A program made the translations under genes and the position numbers. Below are positions 61,598-64,000 of a stretch of 64,000 nt of DNA, one piece after another. Each line of letters opens with the position of its first letter. Within the stretch, counting starts at the first letter, position 1. Below the pieces are notes generated by a model, which was not told the origin of the DNA, did no database searches, and worked only from the letters and a program-made list of their open reading frames with translations. The stretch spans positions 226,532 to 290,531 of the forward strand of contig CAZKGR010000002.1 of NCBI GenBank assembly GCA_964552465.1. The letters are read 5' to 3'. The DNA comes from BMS3BBIN04 sp964552465 (GTDB lineage: Bacteria; Electryoneota; Electryoneia; Electryoneales; Electryoneaceae).

Positions 61598-62125
61598 ATG
61601 ATCCTGAGAACTATTGCAATCCTGACTTTTGTTTTGGTCTTGTCCATGGGCTGCTCAGCGGATAAACCGGAAAGCGCCGCAAATGAAGCAGCAACCGAGG
61701 ATAAAACCGAAGCGGTAGACCAAACTGAACAGGGAGAAACGATGGCTGACGATTTCACTATGCCTAATCTGGACGAGTTCGAATGGCAAGATGGTCCGGA
61801 AGGTTTGAAGTACGCTGTAATCAAAGAAGGTATTGGAACAGATGTCAACGCTGGCGATCAGGTTTCTGTTCACTATACTGGATGGCTGGAAAGCAACGGC
61901 AAGTTCTTCGACAGCTCAAGAAAACGAGGAGCACCGTCTGATTTCCCACTCGGACAAGGACGAGTGATTCGTGGCTGGGATCTCGGTGTTGATATGATGA
62001 AAGTCGGTGGGCACTGGATCTTCATCCTGCCACCAGAGATCGCATATGGTGCGCGTGGTGCTGGTGGTGCGATTCCGCCGAACGCGACACTGGTCTTCGA
62101 TGTGGAAGTGCTGAACGTTCAGTAA
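61598..62125 (+). CDS. FKBP-type peptidyl-prolyl isomerase lipoprotein
   Basis: The 175-residue protein has a lipoprotein signal (VLVLSMGC; lipidated Cys at residue 19), an acidic linker to about 62 and an FKBP domain (68-175). That domain has VSVHYTGWLESNGKFFDSS, LGQGRVIRGWDLGVDMMKVG and PPEIAYGARGAGGAIPPNAT, a complete FK506-binding fold with its active-site Tyr, Phe, Asp and Trp residues. It probably helps envelope proteins fold. It is separated from the mevalonate operon by 128 nt. Confidence 0.92.
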   Translation: MILRTIAILTFVLVLSMGCSADKPESAANEAATEDKTEAVDQTEQGETMADDFTMPNLDEFEWQDGPEGLKYAVIKEGIGTDVNAGDQVSVHYTGWLESNGKFFDSSRKRGAPSDFPLGQGRVIRGWDLGVDMMKVGGHWIFILPPEIAYGARGAGGAIPPNATLVFDVEVLNVQ

Positions 62126-62149
62126 TTGGCGCAGCGAAGTTTGATCTAC

Positions 62150-62177
62150 AAGGGATATCCAACTCAGGGTATCCCTT
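62150..62177 (+). terminator. Rho-independent terminator
   Basis: An 8-bp stem AAGGGATA / TATCCCTT with a 12-nt loop is followed by TTTGTTG. It lies 25 nt past the FKBP stop. Confidence 0.75.
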
Positions 62178-62299
62178 TTTGTTGTCACACCTCGCTTAAA
62201 AAGATGGTACCTTTCATAGATCTTCAATCTACCCGTTATGGCCGGCAAATCGATGACCGAAATGCATGTCCAGCCATGAGTGATCGGGGAGGTTTACCC

Positions 62300-63772
62300 G
62301 TGAAAGTGCTACTCATCTATCCCGATTTCCCCGACACATTCTGGAGTTTCAAGTATGCTCTGCGTTTTATTTCGCGGAAATCCACATCACCCCCGCTCGG
62401 CTTGCTTACTGTCGCCGCGATGTTACCTGACGACTGGGAAATGAAACTGGTCGATATGAAGGTCAAACGGTTACGTGACCGCGATCTAGAGTGGGCCGAC
62501 TATGTGCTGATAAGTGCGATGGTTGTTCAACGCGACTCTGTACAACAAATCCTTGATCGTTGTAGCCAGTTTGAGGTGAAGGTCGTTGCGGGAGGCCCGT
62601 TATTTACCGCATATCACGCGGAATTCACCGGGGTTGACCATTTTGTGCTCAATGACGCTGAGTCAACACTTCCGCAGTTCCTGAGCGATCTTGAGAGCGG
62701 AGAACCAAAGCCTGTTTACACAACCGACTCATTTCCTACCCTGGATTCAACGCCAGTTCCACGTTGGGATCTCTCGAACCTGCACAAGTACGCGGAAATC
62801 AACATCCAGTATTCGCGAGGTTGTCCATACGCCTGTGAGTTCTGTGATATCGGAGTTTTGTTTGGTAACCGTATCAGAACAAAGAGCGCAGAGCAAGTTC
62901 TTGCAGAACTGGATCGCCTGCATGAACTCGGCTGGTTGGGTACTGTGTTCTTCGTGGACGACAATTTTATCGGCAACAAGAGCAGGCTGAAGAAGAATCT
63001 GCTGCCCGCGCTATTCAAGTGGCAGGACCGACACGATCATCCTTTTCAGTTCACGACCGAAGCCTCGATTGACCTCGCGGACGATCCGGAATTGATGACA
63101 TTGATGGCGGCTTGCGGGTTCAGAGAGGTGTTCATCGGCATTGAGACGACCAACGAACAAGCCCTGATCGAATGCAACAAACTGCATAATAAACGGCGGG
63201 ATATGCTGGAAAGCGTTCGCATCATCCATGATCACGGTCTCATGGTCAAAGGCGGGTTCATCCTCGGATTCGACAGCGATAACCCGACCATCTTCGATAA
63301 GCTCAGCAGCTTCATCGAAGAAAGCGGAATTGTAACAGCAATGGTCGGCCTGCTCAACGCTCCCAAGGGAACCAGCCTGTACAAACGCCTTGAGAAGGAA
63401 AACCGCATCCTATATGACATGTCCGGAAACAACACTGATGCGAGCATCAATTTCATTCCGAAAATGGATCTAAGCGTTCTACAAAAAGGTTACAAGGATG
63501 TAATCAGGCGGATCTATTCACCGGCCGAATATTACCGGCGGGTGCAGACTTTCCTTAGGGATTTCAAGCCGACTAAAATCAAGGTGCGTATCGACTGGTC
63601 GCAGCTGAATGCGTTCTTCAAATCGATCTTTGTGCTCGGTGTTGTCGGCAAGGAACGATCTCACTATTGGAAGTTGCTGCTCTGGACCCTGCGTTATCGT
63701 CCACGTTTGATCGTCTACGCCGTTACCTTTGCGATCTACGGCCACCACTTCCGGAAGGTGTTCGGGTTGTAG
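62300..63772 (+). CDS. B12-binding radical SAM protein, DUF4070/HpnP-like
   Basis: From the GTG at 62300, preceded by GGGGAGG, the product has 490 residues; an ATG at 62276 is a possible alternative. The N-terminal B12-binding domain (about 1-140) shows KVLLIYPDFPDTFWSFKYAL and SPPLGLLTVAAMLP. The radical SAM domain has CPYACEFC (CX3CX2C) followed by DIGVLFGNRIRTKSAEQVLA. The C-terminal part fits DUF4070. Hopanoid 2-methylase HpnP belongs to this group, and such enzymes methylate lipids or other unreactive carbons. No hopanoid genes are in the window, so the substrate remains open. Confidence 0.82.
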   Translation: MKVLLIYPDFPDTFWSFKYALRFISRKSTSPPLGLLTVAAMLPDDWEMKLVDMKVKRLRDRDLEWADYVLISAMVVQRDSVQQILDRCSQFEVKVVAGGPLFTAYHAEFTGVDHFVLNDAESTLPQFLSDLESGEPKPVYTTDSFPTLDSTPVPRWDLSNLHKYAEINIQYSRGCPYACEFCDIGVLFGNRIRTKSAEQVLAELDRLHELGWLGTVFFVDDNFIGNKSRLKKNLLPALFKWQDRHDHPFQFTTEASIDLADDPELMTLMAACGFREVFIGIETTNEQALIECNKLHNKRRDMLESVRIIHDHGLMVKGGFILGFDSDNPTIFDKLSSFIEESGIVTAMVGLLNAPKGTSLYKRLEKENRILYDMSGNNTDASINFIPKMDLSVLQKGYKDVIRRIYSPAEYYRRVQTFLRDFKPTKIKVRIDWSQLNAFFKSIFVLGVVGKERSHYWKLLLWTLRYRPRLIVYAVTFAIYGHHFRKVFGL

Positions 63773-64000
63773 TTCTGTTCGGAGACAGAAAACCCTGTGA
63801 ACAGCAAATTGTGGATTCACAGAGGCATGCAGATGGTGCCCGTGATAGACCGTGAAACGGCTATCGCTGATCATCCGCGCTTGCAAGCAAGCGCTGGCCT
63901 GTCATTGTTTCCGTGCCTTGCTCTGAGCTCAAACCTGACACCTGTCATTAACGACTGTTCGGAAGATATTCCGGTAGGTTCTGACCTTGTTTTGTTGTTG
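63773..64000. other. Right-hand end of the window, no gene seen
   Basis: No complete gene is supported here. It contains the 18-nt inverted repeat GCGCTTGC AA GCAAGCGC at 63877-63894, which shares CTTGCAAGCAAG with 41425-41436. A gene may begin beyond the window. Confidence 0.35.

Noticed and set aside
1..64000. CRISPR arrays, insertion sequences, rRNA genes
   Set aside because: No regularly spaced repeats, transposase genes or rRNA stretches were seen on either strand.

Overview
The window reads as chromosomal DNA of an uncultured Gram-negative bacterium of the Bacteroidota/Fibrobacterota/Chlorobiota-like (FCB) assemblage. Seven secreted proteins end in a type IX secretion (Por) sorting tail built around a YPNPFN motif. 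There are several lipoproteins, a FadL/PorV-like outer-membrane protein and a DUF374 acyltransferase. A bacterial mevalonate operon is present, which is uncommon in this assemblage. No phage, insertion sequence or CRISPR array was seen. Phylum placement is inference from domain content only.

Layout. 330-1984: DUF374 acyltransferase and a Xer-type recombinase, overlapping by 4 nt. 2042-7912: three paralogous secreted proteins on the minus strand, separated by AT-rich gaps and terminators. 8472-12449: PhoH/PIN ATPase, a lipoprotein gene broken by one in-frame TAA, a DUF1858/DUF4405 redox-like pair and a lipoprotein. 12515-12731: two different palindromic repeat units. 12760-18172: glutamine synthetase, a DUF3224 protein, then a DtxR-type regulator carrying two FeoA-like domains, overlapping feoB. 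18206-32072: a SASA-type esterase and four further sorting-tail proteins (FG-GAP, sialidase-like, beta-helix, BNR), a sucrose-phosphate-synthase-like glycosyltransferase, tRNA-Ser(GGA) and divergent lipA/lipM. 32219-41312: CBS protein, FabL-like reductase, S41 protease, lipoprotein, pyruvate kinase plus a FadL/PorV-like barrel, and a flippase.

41500-55210 holds an M16 peptidase, a lipoprotein and the classical translation/RNA operon on the minus strand: rimP-nusA-infB-DUF503-rbfA-nrnA-truB-ribF-rpsO-pnp, tightly spaced with several overlaps, preceded by a TPR membrane protein. 56112-61469 is a plus-strand mevalonate operon: type 2 IPP isomerase, a fused HMG-CoA reductase-mevalonate kinase, diphosphomevalonate decarboxylase and a GHMP kinase that is probably phosphomevalonate kinase. 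The genes overlap by 4, 1 and 1 nt. It is followed by an FKBP lipoprotein and a B12-binding radical SAM protein resembling HpnP.

The most interesting points are four: the HMGR-MVK fusion; a roughly 110-residue module that precedes the sorting tail in seven secreted proteins and ends an eighth that has no tail; the DtxR-FeoA-FeoA fusion with a four-cysteine segment, coupled to a FeoB with a His/Arg-rich leader; and the nonsense-interrupted lipoprotein gene.
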